Source: DASYXZ01 sp035934315 (lineage in GTDB: Bacteria > Acidobacteriota > Terriglobia > UBA7540). From it: a stretch of DNA of 6,078 nt. Position numbers and translations under genes: made by a program. The DNA is taken from NCBI GenBank assembly GCA_035934315.1, contig DASYXZ010000078.1, forward strand, positions 1 through 6,078. The letters run 5' to 3'. Below are positions 1 to 5,883 of the stretch, one piece after another (positions within the stretch are counted from its first letter, which is position 1; each line of letters begins with the position of its first letter). The notes below the pieces were generated by a model that was not told the DNA's origin, did no database searches, and saw only the letters and a program-made list of their open reading frames with translations.

Positions 1-775
1 GGGCAAACTTTCAGGCTTGCCCGAGTTGAAGGAGTTGTGCCTCACCACCAATGGGTCGCTGCTGGTGGAAAAGGCTGCAGCCTTGAAGGCCGCAGGACTG
101 AAGCGGATCAACGTGAGTATTGACACCTTGAATCCGGAAAAGTTTAAGAAGATGAACAAGCGCGGAGACCTGGCCCGCGTGCTTGAGGGCGTTTTCGCCG
201 CGCAGAGCCACGGCTTCACCGGAATTAAAATCAATGCCGTGATTGAACGTGGCGTGAACGACGATGACCTCATCGAGCTGGTGGAGTTTTCGAGGAAGCA
301 TGGATTTGCCATTCGCTTTATCGAGTATATGGATGTGGGAAACTCCAACAACTGGCAATCGGAAAAAATGGTTTCCAAGAAAGAGATTCTCGAAACCATC
401 AACGCGCGTTTCCCATTGAGAGAAATCGGAAGAGAGGATGGCAGCGCCCCATCGGTGGATTATCAATTTATTGATGGCGGCGGGGACGTGGGCGTGATCG
501 CTTCAGTCACCGAACCTTTTTGCTCGAGCTGCACGCGGGCCCGATTGACGGCGGACGGGAAACTCGTGACCTGTCTTTTCTCGGAAACGGGCCACGACCT
601 TAAAGCGCTCTTGAGAAACGGCGCGAGTGACGGAGAGATTACGGAACGGATAACAGCCACGTGGAGAAAACGGACGGATCGTTACTCTGACGAAAGGCTT
701 GAGGCTATGAATTCCTCCCACGGTTATCAACCTGCCGAACACAAAAAGATTGAAATGATCCGATTGGGGGGATGA
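1..775 (+). CDS. moaA: GTP 3',8-cyclase MoaA, 3' part (5' end outside window)
   Basis: Radical SAM enzyme that converts GTP to 3',8-cyclo-7,8-dihydro-GTP, the first step of molybdenum cofactor synthesis, in the cytoplasm. The frame is open from base 2 and about 257 residues are visible. The family is usually about 320-340 residues, so the N-terminal CX3CX2C SAM-cluster motif lies upstream of the window. Visible hallmarks are LTTNG near the start, NVSIDTL of the barrel, RFIEYMDVG, and the C-terminal second [4Fe-4S] site, which reads FCSSCTRARLTADGKL followed by VTC. That gives CX2CX13C, with the first Cys codon at 521-523. The protein ends in a Gly-Gly pair (IRLGG), as active MoaA proteins do. 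No other molybdopterin gene follows, so any cofactor cluster would be upstream. A TTG at 17 is internal and is not the start. The identification is secure. Confidence 0.96.
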   Translation, partial: GKLSGLPELKELCLTTNGSLLVEKAAALKAAGLKRINVSIDTLNPEKFKKMNKRGDLARVLEGVFAAQSHGFTGIKINAVIERGVNDDDLIELVEFSRKHGFAIRFIEYMDVGNSNNWQSEKMVSKKEILETINARFPLREIGREDGSAPSVDYQFIDGGGDVGVIASVTEPFCSSCTRARLTADGKLVTCLFSETGHDLKALLRNGASDGEITERITATWRKRTDRYSDERLEAMNSSHGYQPAEHKKIEMIRLGG

Positions 776-868
776 TCTGGCAATTGTTCGGCGGCCCCCC
801 CGCCACAAACCTCCGCGGCAGCGGCGTCTGGCTTTATGTGCCTCGAAAAGAGAGGAGCCCCGCGCGCC
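776..868. other. Intergenic spacer after moaA, no gene seen
   Basis: The spacer after the moaA stop contains a C7 run inside a short hairpin (GGCGG at 790-794, CCGCC at 800-804, loop of five C). No T-tract follows, so it is not a standard intrinsic terminator. No coding sequence or RNA gene is recognisable here. Confidence 0.5.
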
Positions 869-897
869 TTAACAAAACAGAGAATCCAGCGTAGAAT
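869..897 (+). promoter_or_regulatory. Sigma-70-type promoter for the DUF2203-DUF255 unit
   Basis: The -35 hexamer TTAACA (869-874) matches TTGACA at 5 of 6 bases. The -10 hexamer TAGAAT (892-897) matches TATAAT at 5 of 6. The spacing is exactly 17 bp. A start site about 7 bp downstream would fall near 904, so the message would begin close to the GGGGAG ribosome binding site. This is the best promoter match I found in the window. It rests on sequence only. Confidence 0.55.
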
Positions 898-903
898 TAG
901 ATT

Positions 904-970
904 GGGGAGTTAAATGAGCAACGCGGCGCTGTGCCGGCGGCTATTTGCGACATTCGATTATGGCGGATAA
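904..970 (+). other. 18-codon upstream ORF with strong RBS overlapping the DUF2203 start
   Basis: GGGGAG (904-909) lies 4 bp ahead of an ATG at 914. That ATG opens an 18-residue ORF, MSNAALCRRLFATFDYGG, ending at TAA 968-970. Its stop overlaps the beginning of the DUF2203 gene in another frame: the DUF2203 ATG is at 960, with no Shine-Dalgarno of its own in the preceding 15 bases. The arrangement fits translational coupling by termination and reinitiation. The peptide resembles nothing I know and may only serve to deliver ribosomes. The same 10-mer, GGGAGTTAAA, forms the ribosome binding site of thiC (3938-3947). Confidence 0.4.
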
Positions 971-1409
971 ATATTTCAAGATTCATGAAGCTCAGGAGCT
1001 GTTGCCTATGATTGGGGTGTATCTTAAGCAGGCCCGCGATCAGAAGCAAAGGGTGGATGGCCTGAATGAGGAGCTGTCGCAAGCAGCGGCGCGAATCATG
1101 GTGCTGGGCGGGTCTATTCCGCCTCACAATGATCTGAGCCGCAAGAAGACGGAGCGCGATGATTTCGCGACCCAGGTGCAGGAATCGGTTTCAAGAATTC
1201 TGGAGACCGGTTGCGTGATAAAAGATCTGGACGAAGGTTTGGTGGATTTCCCCAGCCTTCTGAATGGCGAAGAGATTTATTTGTGCTGGAAGCTGGGAGA
1301 GAAGCGCATTGAATTTTGGCACGGCGTTCAAGAAGGTTTTGCCGGAAGGAAGCCGCTGGACGATTCCTCATCCAATGAGCCGCCGCCTGGCCCGCCCCGA
1401 GTTCACTAG
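960..1409 (+). CDS. DUF2203 family protein
   Basis: Small soluble protein of 149 residues matching the DUF2203 family, whose function is unknown. The N-terminus, YFKIHEAQELLPMI, is the family's usual 'F-x-x-x-E-A-x-x-L-L-P' opening. A helical, probably coiled-coil stretch runs over residues 20-80. The C-terminal signature is VIKDLDEGLVDFP (86-98), then YLCWKLGE (107-114), IEFWH (117-121) and EGFAGRKPL (125-133). The last 16 residues are Ser/Pro-rich and look disordered. I chose ATG 960 over an in-frame TTG at 945 because the family motif begins right after it; neither has a good Shine-Dalgarno (see the upstream ORF). The next gene starts 36 bp after the stop, so the two are probably cotranscribed. 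Family assignment is confident; biochemical role is unknown. Confidence 0.85.
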   Translation: MADKYFKIHEAQELLPMIGVYLKQARDQKQRVDGLNEELSQAAARIMVLGGSIPPHNDLSRKKTERDDFATQVQESVSRILETGCVIKDLDEGLVDFPSLLNGEEIYLCWKLGEKRIEFWHGVQEGFAGRKPLDDSSSNEPPPGPPRVH

Positions 1410-1445
1410 AAAAATCTTTTTTTCAGCCGCTCTTTGTGGAGAAAT

Positions 1446-3620
1446 ATGAGCGACCCAAAGCCGCCCAATGAGTTGGCAGAATCTTCCAGCGCCTACCTGC
1501 GGAGCGCCGCTCACCAGCCCGTCCACTGGCACGAATGGGGGGACGCCGCTTTTGCGAAGGCTACCGAGCAAGACAAACCCATCCTGCTGGATATCGGCGC
1601 GGTGTGGTGCCACTGGTGCCACGTGATGGATCGCGAGAGTTACGAGAACGGGGAAATCGCCCGGATTATTAATGAGTCTTATGTTCCCGTAAAAGTGGAT
1701 CGCGACGAACGGCCGGACATCGACGCTCGCTACCAGATGGCAGTGAGCGCGCTGACCGGGCAGGGAGGCTGGCCGCTCACAGCGTTTCTCACCCCACAGG
1801 GCAAACCTTTTTACGGCGGAACGTATTTTCCTCCTGATGACCGCTTTGGTCGCCCGGGCATGAAGCGCGTGCTGGAAAGCATTGCGCAGAACTATAAAGC
1901 CCACCGTGCCGACATCTTTTCCAGTGCCGAGCAAATCTCCGATGCCCTCCATGGTGTGGAGAAGTTGCGGCGGGAAGAGGCAGGAGCAGGCCGCAAGATG
2001 GTGGATGATATCATTGCCAGCATCCGGGAAATGTTTGACTCGAAACACGGCGGTTTTGGGACCGCCCCAAAATTTCCCCACCCCAGCGCCGTGGACCTCC
2101 TGCTCGATGCCTATCTTGAAACAGGCCAAAACTGGATACTCCAGGTAGTTAATACGACACTCGAACATATGGGCCGCGGCGGCGTTTATGACCAGATTGG
2201 CGGCGGGTTCCACCGCTATTCCGTCGACGAGCGCTGGATCGTTCCCCATTTCGAAAAAATGTCTTATGACAACGCGGGCTTGCTGGGAAATTATCTGCGA
2301 GCCTTCCAGGTGACGGGCAATGAATTCTTCCGAGAAATTGCACTGGGAATTCTGTCATTCATTGAGACCGTTCTTTCAAACCCCGAGGGCGGTTTCTTTT
2401 CCAGCCAGGATGCGGATGTTAGCCTGGACGACGATGGAGATTACTTTACCTGGACCGTGGACGAGGTAAAGGCAGCGCTCGATGAACGCGAGGCGGCTGT
2501 CGTTAGCCAGTTCTACCACGTCGAGACCGCCGGCGAGATGCACCACAATCCGGCGAAGAACGTCCTGTTCATCGACCAGCCCCTGGAGGCCATCGCAGCC
2601 CGCCTTGCGTTGCGCCCGGAAGAAGTGACGCCGATTCTGGCGGCGGCAAAAAAAAAGATGCTGGCCGCGCGCATGAAACGGCCAACACCTTACGTCGATA
2701 CCACTCTTTACTCAAGCTGGAACGGCATGATGATTTCCGTTCTACTGGAAGCTTACAAAGTCCTGGGGCTGGACTCGTCGCGCGACCTGGCGCTGCGCAC
2801 TCTTGATTTGCTCATGGATAAAGCTTACGACCCGGCCCGGGGAATGGGGCACGCGCTGGCTCGCCCCGCGATGAGCCAGGGCTCGCGCCCAACATCCGGT
2901 TTCGATTTTCGAGTTTCGAATTTCGATCTCCTGGACGATCAGGTGTTCATGGTGGGCGCGCTTTTGGATGCCTATGAAGTGACCGGCAAGCGCGCGTATT
3001 ACGATCGCGCACTTGAGCTTATGGATACGACCGTAAAGCGATTTATTGACACCGAGCACGGCGGATTCTTCGACACCGCCAAAGATGGCGCCGCGCGCCA
3101 GGGCACGCTGACCATGCAGCGCAAGGCGTTTCAGGATTCGCCCACTCCTGCGGCCAACGCGCAGGCCGTCCTGGTGCTCGATCGTCTGGCGCGACTCGCC
3201 GGTCGCGCTGACTTTGGCGCTGAGGCCCAGGCCACACTTGATCTCTTCGCGCCCAAAGCCCACCAATACGGATTATTCGCAGCCACGTACGCGCTGGCTC
3301 TCATCAACCACCTGCGGCCGCCGGTTGAAATTGTGGTGGTGGGTCCGCGTGATGATGAGCGCACCCGGCAACTCCTGGCTGTCGCCCACCAGGCGCCGCG
3401 AGCCGGCAAACACGTGTTGTTCTTCGAACCCGCAACGCTTGAAGCTCGCGACCTGGGTGCCGGCCTCGCCGCAACGTTGCCGCAGTTGCCTTACAATGGC
3501 AAACCGCTGGCTCTCGTGTGCGTGGGCTCAACTTGCCAGCAACCCGTCGAGACCCCTGAAGCGCTTGGCGCAATTCTGCGGGCTGACTCATCTGCAAATT
3601 TTTCCCCGCAGCACGAGTGA
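1446..3620 (+). CDS. DUF255 / YyaL-type thioredoxin-domain protein
   Basis: Large cytoplasmic protein of 724 residues from the DUF255 family (bacterial YyaL, animal SPATA20); its substrate is not established. The N-terminal thioredoxin-like domain (about 1-170) carries WCHWCH (54-59), with Cys55 and Cys58 as the CXXC pair. It continues VKVDRDERPDID and GGWPLTAFLTPQGKPFYGGT. The remainder is an (alpha/alpha)6-barrel region, as in N-acylglucosamine epimerase-like and six-hairpin glycosidase folds, including GGVYDQIGGGFHRYSVDE (245-262) and PHFEKMSYDNA (267-277). A C-terminal CVGSTC (Cys692, Cys697) is also typical of the family. ATG 1446 is preceded by GGAG (1438-1441), so I prefer it to the in-frame TTG at 1434. 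Two oddities lie inside: an A9 run at codons 402-404 and a 7-bp tandem repeat encoding FDFRVSNFD (486-494). No signal peptide is seen. Length is normal for the family. Confidence 0.92.
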   Translation: MSDPKPPNELAESSSAYLRSAAHQPVHWHEWGDAAFAKATEQDKPILLDIGAVWCHWCHVMDRESYENGEIARIINESYVPVKVDRDERPDIDARYQMAVSALTGQGGWPLTAFLTPQGKPFYGGTYFPPDDRFGRPGMKRVLESIAQNYKAHRADIFSSAEQISDALHGVEKLRREEAGAGRKMVDDIIASIREMFDSKHGGFGTAPKFPHPSAVDLLLDAYLETGQNWILQVVNTTLEHMGRGGVYDQIGGGFHRYSVDERWIVPHFEKMSYDNAGLLGNYLRAFQVTGNEFFREIALGILSFIETVLSNPEGGFFSSQDADVSLDDDGDYFTWTVDEVKAALDEREAAVVSQFYHVETAGEMHHNPAKNVLFIDQPLEAIAARLALRPEEVTPILAAAKKKMLAARMKRPTPYVDTTLYSSWNGMMISVLLEAYKVLGLDSSRDLALRTLDLLMDKAYDPARGMGHALARPAMSQGSRPTSGFDFRVSNFDLLDDQVFMVGALLDAYEVTGKRAYYDRALELMDTTVKRFIDTEHGGFFDTAKDGAARQGTLTMQRKAFQDSPTPAANAQAVLVLDRLARLAGRADFGAEAQATLDLFAPKAHQYGLFAATYALALINHLRPPVEIVVVGPRDDERTRQLLAVAHQAPRAGKHVLFFEPATLEARDLGAGLAATLPQLPYNGKPLALVCVGSTCQQPVETPEALGAILRADSSANFSPQHE
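2648..2684 (+). other. A9 run with dnaX-like slippery heptamer and following stem
   Basis: Nine A residues (2648-2656) followed by G lie inside the DUF255 gene and encode Lys-Lys-Lys in frame. The last seven bases, A-AAA-AAG (2651-2657), have the same phase as the E. coli dnaX -1 frameshift site. After a 4-nt spacer comes a perfect 6-bp stem, TGGCCG (2662-2667) with CGGCCA (2679-2684), and an 11-nt loop. A -1 shift would add 49 codons and stop at TGA 2804-2806, giving a product of about 453 residues. Whether slippage happens cannot be seen from sequence alone. Confidence 0.35.
2900..2927 (+). repeat. Tandem 7-bp repeat TTTCGAN x4 inside the DUF255 gene
   Basis: Four exact TTTCGA units begin at 2900, 2907, 2914 and 2921, with exact 7-bp spacing and a variable seventh base (T, G, A, T). 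They encode FDFRVSNFD at residues 486-494, just before the conserved LLDDQVFMVGALLDAYE helix of the barrel. The repeat appears to have expanded in a surface loop. Because 7 is not a multiple of 3, gain or loss of one unit would shift the frame. Confidence 0.85.
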
Positions 3621-3621
3621 G

Positions 3622-3744
3622 GTGACTCAGTTTGCTGTAGCGGCGCCCGGCGCCTGCCCCGCTTTCGCGGGGAGCGCCGCAAATGCGGAGAGATCAAAGG
3701 CGGCGGTCATAGACCGCCGTTACAATAAGACCAAGCTGAGTTAC
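3622..3744. repeat. 123-bp palindromic element with imperfect terminal inverted repeats
   Basis: The ends GTGACTCAGTTTG (3622-3634) and CAAGCTGAGTTAC (3732-3744) are inverted repeats matching at 11 of 13 positions. A nested pair, TGTAGCGGCG (3636-3645) and CGCCGTTACA (3715-3724), matches at 9 of 10. Inside are two hairpins. One has outer arms GCGGCGC/GCGCCGC (3640-3646, 3674-3680) and inner arms CCCCGC/GCGGGG (3657-3662, 3667-3672). The other is CGGCGGTC-ATA-GACCGCCG (3701-3719). No ORF of note is present. It resembles a REP- or MITE-type non-autonomous repeat. The hairpins could also slow or end transcription from the DUF255 gene, but no T-tract follows. Confidence 0.55.
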
Positions 3745-3766
3745 GACCGAGCAGGTTCGCGGCTTG

Positions 3767-3784
3767 CGGTGCGTGAGCGCACCG
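3767..3784. repeat. Perfect hairpin in the thiC upstream region
   Basis: CGGTGCG (3767-3773) and CGCACCG (3778-3784) form a perfect 7-bp stem with a TGAG loop. It is followed by TTGTAA (3785-3790), the reverse complement of the TTACAA (3720-3725) that follows the hairpin at 3701-3719. It may therefore be another module of the same repeat family. No T-tract follows, so an intrinsic terminator is unlikely. Confidence 0.45.
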
Positions 3785-3873
3785 TTGTAAACTGAAGGTT
3801 CAAGGACGGTGTGCCCTGATGAATGCATTGAAGCAGGCCCTTCGTATCGTTCATGATGACACTCCTTGAGAGT
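3785..3873. other. thiC leader region, no recognised riboswitch
   Basis: This completes the 329-bp stretch between the DUF255 gene and thiC. I looked for the conserved TPP riboswitch blocks (CTGAGA, ACCCTT-GAACCTGAT-C, GGATAATGCCAGCG-AGGGA) and found none on the + strand here. A 16-codon ORF, MNALKQALRIVHDDTP (3819-3869), is present but has only a distant AAGGA (3802-3806) ahead of it. It is probably chance. Confidence 0.4.
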
Positions 3874-3889
3874 TATATTTGTTTAGAAT
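3874..3889 (+). promoter_or_regulatory. Possible thiC promoter -10 region
   Basis: Two candidate -10 hexamers lie in the AT-rich stretch before thiC: TATATT (3874-3879) and TAGAAT (3884-3889), each matching TATAAT at 5 of 6. The latter is identical to the -10 hexamer proposed for the DUF2203 unit. Neither has a convincing -35 hexamer: TTGAGA (3866-3871) sits only 12 bp before TAGAAT. The call is tentative. Confidence 0.3.
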
Positions 3890-3949
3890 GACACGATGAC
3901 CGGATTTTTCGGTATCCTGCTATTTTCCAGCGTTCCAGGGAGTTAAACC

Positions 3950-5359
3950 ATGTTGCCTCCGATTCGCAGTGAGTGGGTCAAGAAACGCGCCGCACGCCAG
4001 GGTAATGACCCGAATGTGACGCAGATGCACTACGCGCGGCAAGGCGTGATCACCAAAGAGATGGAGTATGTGGCGAAGCGCGAAAATCTTACGCCCGAGT
4101 TGGTCCGGTCTGAAGTAGCGCTCGGCCGGATGATTATTCCGGCCAACATCCGCCATGTGGAGCTTGAGCCGATGGCCATCGGCATCGCGGCAAAGTGCAA
4201 AATCAATTCCAACATCGGCAATTCGGCCACCACGTCGAACCTGGAAGAAGAACTGGAAAAGCTGCACGTCTCGGTGCATTACGGCGCGGACACGGTGATG
4301 GACCTCTCCACCGGCGGCGACATCCATGCCATCCGGGAATCAAATTTGCGCCACAGCCCGGTCCCAGTGGGCACCGTGCCCATTTACGAGGCTCTGAGCC
4401 GCGTGAATCACGTGCGGGATTTGACGCCACAACTCATGCTGGAAGTGATTGAAGAGCAGGCCGAGCAGGGCGTCGATTACATGACCATCCACGCCGGCGT
4501 TTTGCGCGAGTATATCCCCCTTATCAGCAAACGCATTACCGGCATCGTGAGCCGCGGCGGCGCGCTGATGGCCCAGTGGAGCGTGGAGAATAATCAGGAA
4601 AATTTTCTCTACACGCACTATGAAGACATTTGCAAAATCTTCCAGAGATACGACGTTTCGTTTTCGCTCGGCGATGGATTACGTCCCGGCTGCCTGGCCG
4701 ATGCCAGCGATGAAGCCCAATTCGCCGAACTCAAGACGCTGGGCGAATTGACGCGCAAGGCATGGGATTACGACGTGCAGGTGATGATCGAAGGTCCGGG
4801 ACATATCCCCATGGACCAGATCAAGCTGCAGGTGGAAAAGGAAATGGAGTTGTGCAGCGAAGCGCCCTTCTACACGCTGGGCCCGCTGGTCACGGATATC
4901 GCTCCGGGGTACGACCACATCACGTCGGCTATCGGCGCGGCCATGATTGGCTGGCACGGCGCGTCCATGCTTTGCTACGTCACTCCCAAAGAACACTTGG
5001 GACTGCCCAACAAGGACGATGTGCGCCAGGGCATTATCGCTTACAAAATTGCAGCCCATGCCGCTGACGTGGCGCGGCACCGTCCGGGCGCGCGCGATCG
5101 CGACGACGCCCTTTCTTACGCGCGTTTTTTGTTTGACTGGAACAAACAGTTTGAGCTTTCTTTAGACCCGGAGACGGCGCGCTCCATGCACGACGAAACG
5201 CTGCCCGACGATTATTACAAGGAAGCTAAATTCTGCGCTATGTGCGGCCCCAAATTCTGTTCCATGAATACCACCCAGGTAATGGAGAAACATCTGGGCA
5301 TCACCCAGGGCGAGCGCGAGCAGAAATTTGTAGAACTTCTGACGAAAGTAGAGAAATAA
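3950..5359 (+). CDS. thiC: Phosphomethylpyrimidine synthase ThiC (short form)
   Basis: Radical SAM enzyme that rearranges 5-aminoimidazole ribotide into HMP phosphate, the pyrimidine half of thiamine, in the cytoplasm. The protein is 469 residues. Family hallmarks are NVTQMHYARQGVITKEMEYVA (from 22), INSNIGNSATTS (85-96), HAGV (181-184), SRGG (201-204), GDGLRPG (241-247), EGPGHIPM (281-288) and APGYDHI (318-324). The C-terminal CX2CX4C cluster motif is CAMCGPKFC, with Cys429, Cys432 and Cys437. It lacks the N-terminal ThiC-associated domain of the roughly 630-residue E. coli enzyme, as many bacterial short forms do. The core is complete, so this is not a truncation. ATG 3950 has GGGAG (3938-3942) 7 bp upstream. 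No other thiamine gene is adjacent and no TPP riboswitch is recognisable upstream. The identification is secure. Confidence 0.97.
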   Translation: MLPPIRSEWVKKRAARQGNDPNVTQMHYARQGVITKEMEYVAKRENLTPELVRSEVALGRMIIPANIRHVELEPMAIGIAAKCKINSNIGNSATTSNLEEELEKLHVSVHYGADTVMDLSTGGDIHAIRESNLRHSPVPVGTVPIYEALSRVNHVRDLTPQLMLEVIEEQAEQGVDYMTIHAGVLREYIPLISKRITGIVSRGGALMAQWSVENNQENFLYTHYEDICKIFQRYDVSFSLGDGLRPGCLADASDEAQFAELKTLGELTRKAWDYDVQVMIEGPGHIPMDQIKLQVEKEMELCSEAPFYTLGPLVTDIAPGYDHITSAIGAAMIGWHGASMLCYVTPKEHLGLPNKDDVRQGIIAYKIAAHAADVARHRPGARDRDDALSYARFLFDWNKQFELSLDPETARSMHDETLPDDYYKEAKFCAMCGPKFCSMNTTQVMEKHLGITQGEREQKFVELLTKVEK

Positions 5360-5375
5360 AACTTTCACCGTGCAC

Positions 5376-5397
5376 CGCCGGCTCGAAGAAGTCGGCG
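5376..5397 (+). terminator. Hairpin after thiC, weak terminator candidate
   Basis: CGCCGGC (5376-5382) pairs with GTCGGCG (5391-5397) through seven pairs including one G-U, with an 8-nt loop. It starts 16 bp after the thiC stop. The following bases, CGGGCCAAG, contain no T-tract, so it does not fit an intrinsic terminator well. It may act as a 3'-end stabilising stem or have no role. Confidence 0.25.
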
Positions 5398-5434
5398 CGG
5401 GCCAAGTCTGCCTAGAGGTTTTCCAACACTCATC

Positions 5435-5767
5435 ATGATCAGAGAAATTCCATGGAACAAGAGAAAGACAACGTTCAAACAAGGGTTGCTCTGGGCGGCC
5501 GGCCCGATTGCCATCTTCATTCCAGCAATCGGCATCCAGACAGTCTACCCGCCGACGTCCGCAGAAAGCATGACCAAGATCGTCCTTTTCATTTTCATCG
5601 GCTCGGAGCTCTTGGGTCTCTGGAAACTCATACGGGCCATTGATTGGAGACTTGGGACGAAGACAGACGTGCTCGATGTTCTCGCTCTTCCTGTAGTTAT
5701 TCTTGGGGCAATCGTTTTGGCAGCCTCTCTTTATGGGCTGATTGCCATATTGCTGCACCACGGCTAA
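5435..5767 (+). CDS. Hypothetical small membrane protein, three predicted TM helices
   Basis: Unrecognised 110-residue protein. A basic N-terminus (R3, K9, R10, K11, K15) precedes three hydrophobic segments at about 17-38, 47-66 and 79-107. The loop between the second and third is basic (K64, R67, R72, K76), which predicts the N-terminus and that loop inside the cell by the positive-inside rule. Codon use looks like that of a real gene, and the pattern of membrane helices is unlikely by chance. ATG 5435 has no good Shine-Dalgarno: AGAGG (5414-5418) is 16 bp away. The next in-frame ATG is residue 46, so the start is uncertain. It lies 75 bp after thiC and 116 bp before nuoB. It lacks the conserved motifs of NuoA, although it has a similar length and three helices. 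I assign no function. Confidence 0.6.
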   Translation: MIREIPWNKRKTTFKQGLLWAAGPIAIFIPAIGIQTVYPPTSAESMTKIVLFIFIGSELLGLWKLIRAIDWRLGTKTDVLDVLALPVVILGAIVLAASLYGLIAILLHHG

Positions 5768-5831
5768 TCTGCTGGCGTGGCACACAATGCTTTGCTGCCG
5801 CGAAACTACAGTCGGCGCAAAGCAGAAGAAG

Positions 5832-5837
5832 TATAAT
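5832..5837 (+). promoter_or_regulatory. Possible nuoB promoter -10 element
   Basis: A perfect TATAAT lies in the AT-rich stretch 5828-5845, 46 bp ahead of the nuoB ATG. No -35 hexamer is evident at 16-18 bp spacing (the bases there read about CAGTCG), and the extended TGn motif is missing. It is plausible only because of its position at the head of a probable nuo operon. Confidence 0.35.
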
Positions 5838-5883
5838 AATATTAGGCGATGGCACCCGAACGCGTCGCACCCGGCGAGGTTGC

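Noticed and set aside
1410..1424. A5-TC-T7 stretch after the DUF2203 gene as a terminator
   Set aside because: There is no GC-rich stem before the T-run, and the next gene begins about 20 bp later with a good ribosome binding site.
1368..2249. Long minus-strand ORF of 293 codons
   Set aside because: It lies antisense to the DUF2203 and DUF255 genes, has no recognisable domain, and is explained by GC-rich codon bias on the opposite strand.
3898..3914. ACCG-GATTTTT-CGGT as an attenuator before thiC
   Set aside because: The stem is only four perfect base pairs and is not followed by a T-run, so it is too weak to support.
5452..5643. A second start with AGAGAA upstream, opening a 63-codon frame
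   Set aside because: The product is low in hydrophobic pattern and resembles no family. The overlapping 110-residue frame has coherent membrane helices.
5435..5767. The three-helix protein as NuoA
   Set aside because: Length, helix count and position fit, but the conserved NuoA motifs (ENPYESG-like loop, FD-E-containing second helix) are missing.
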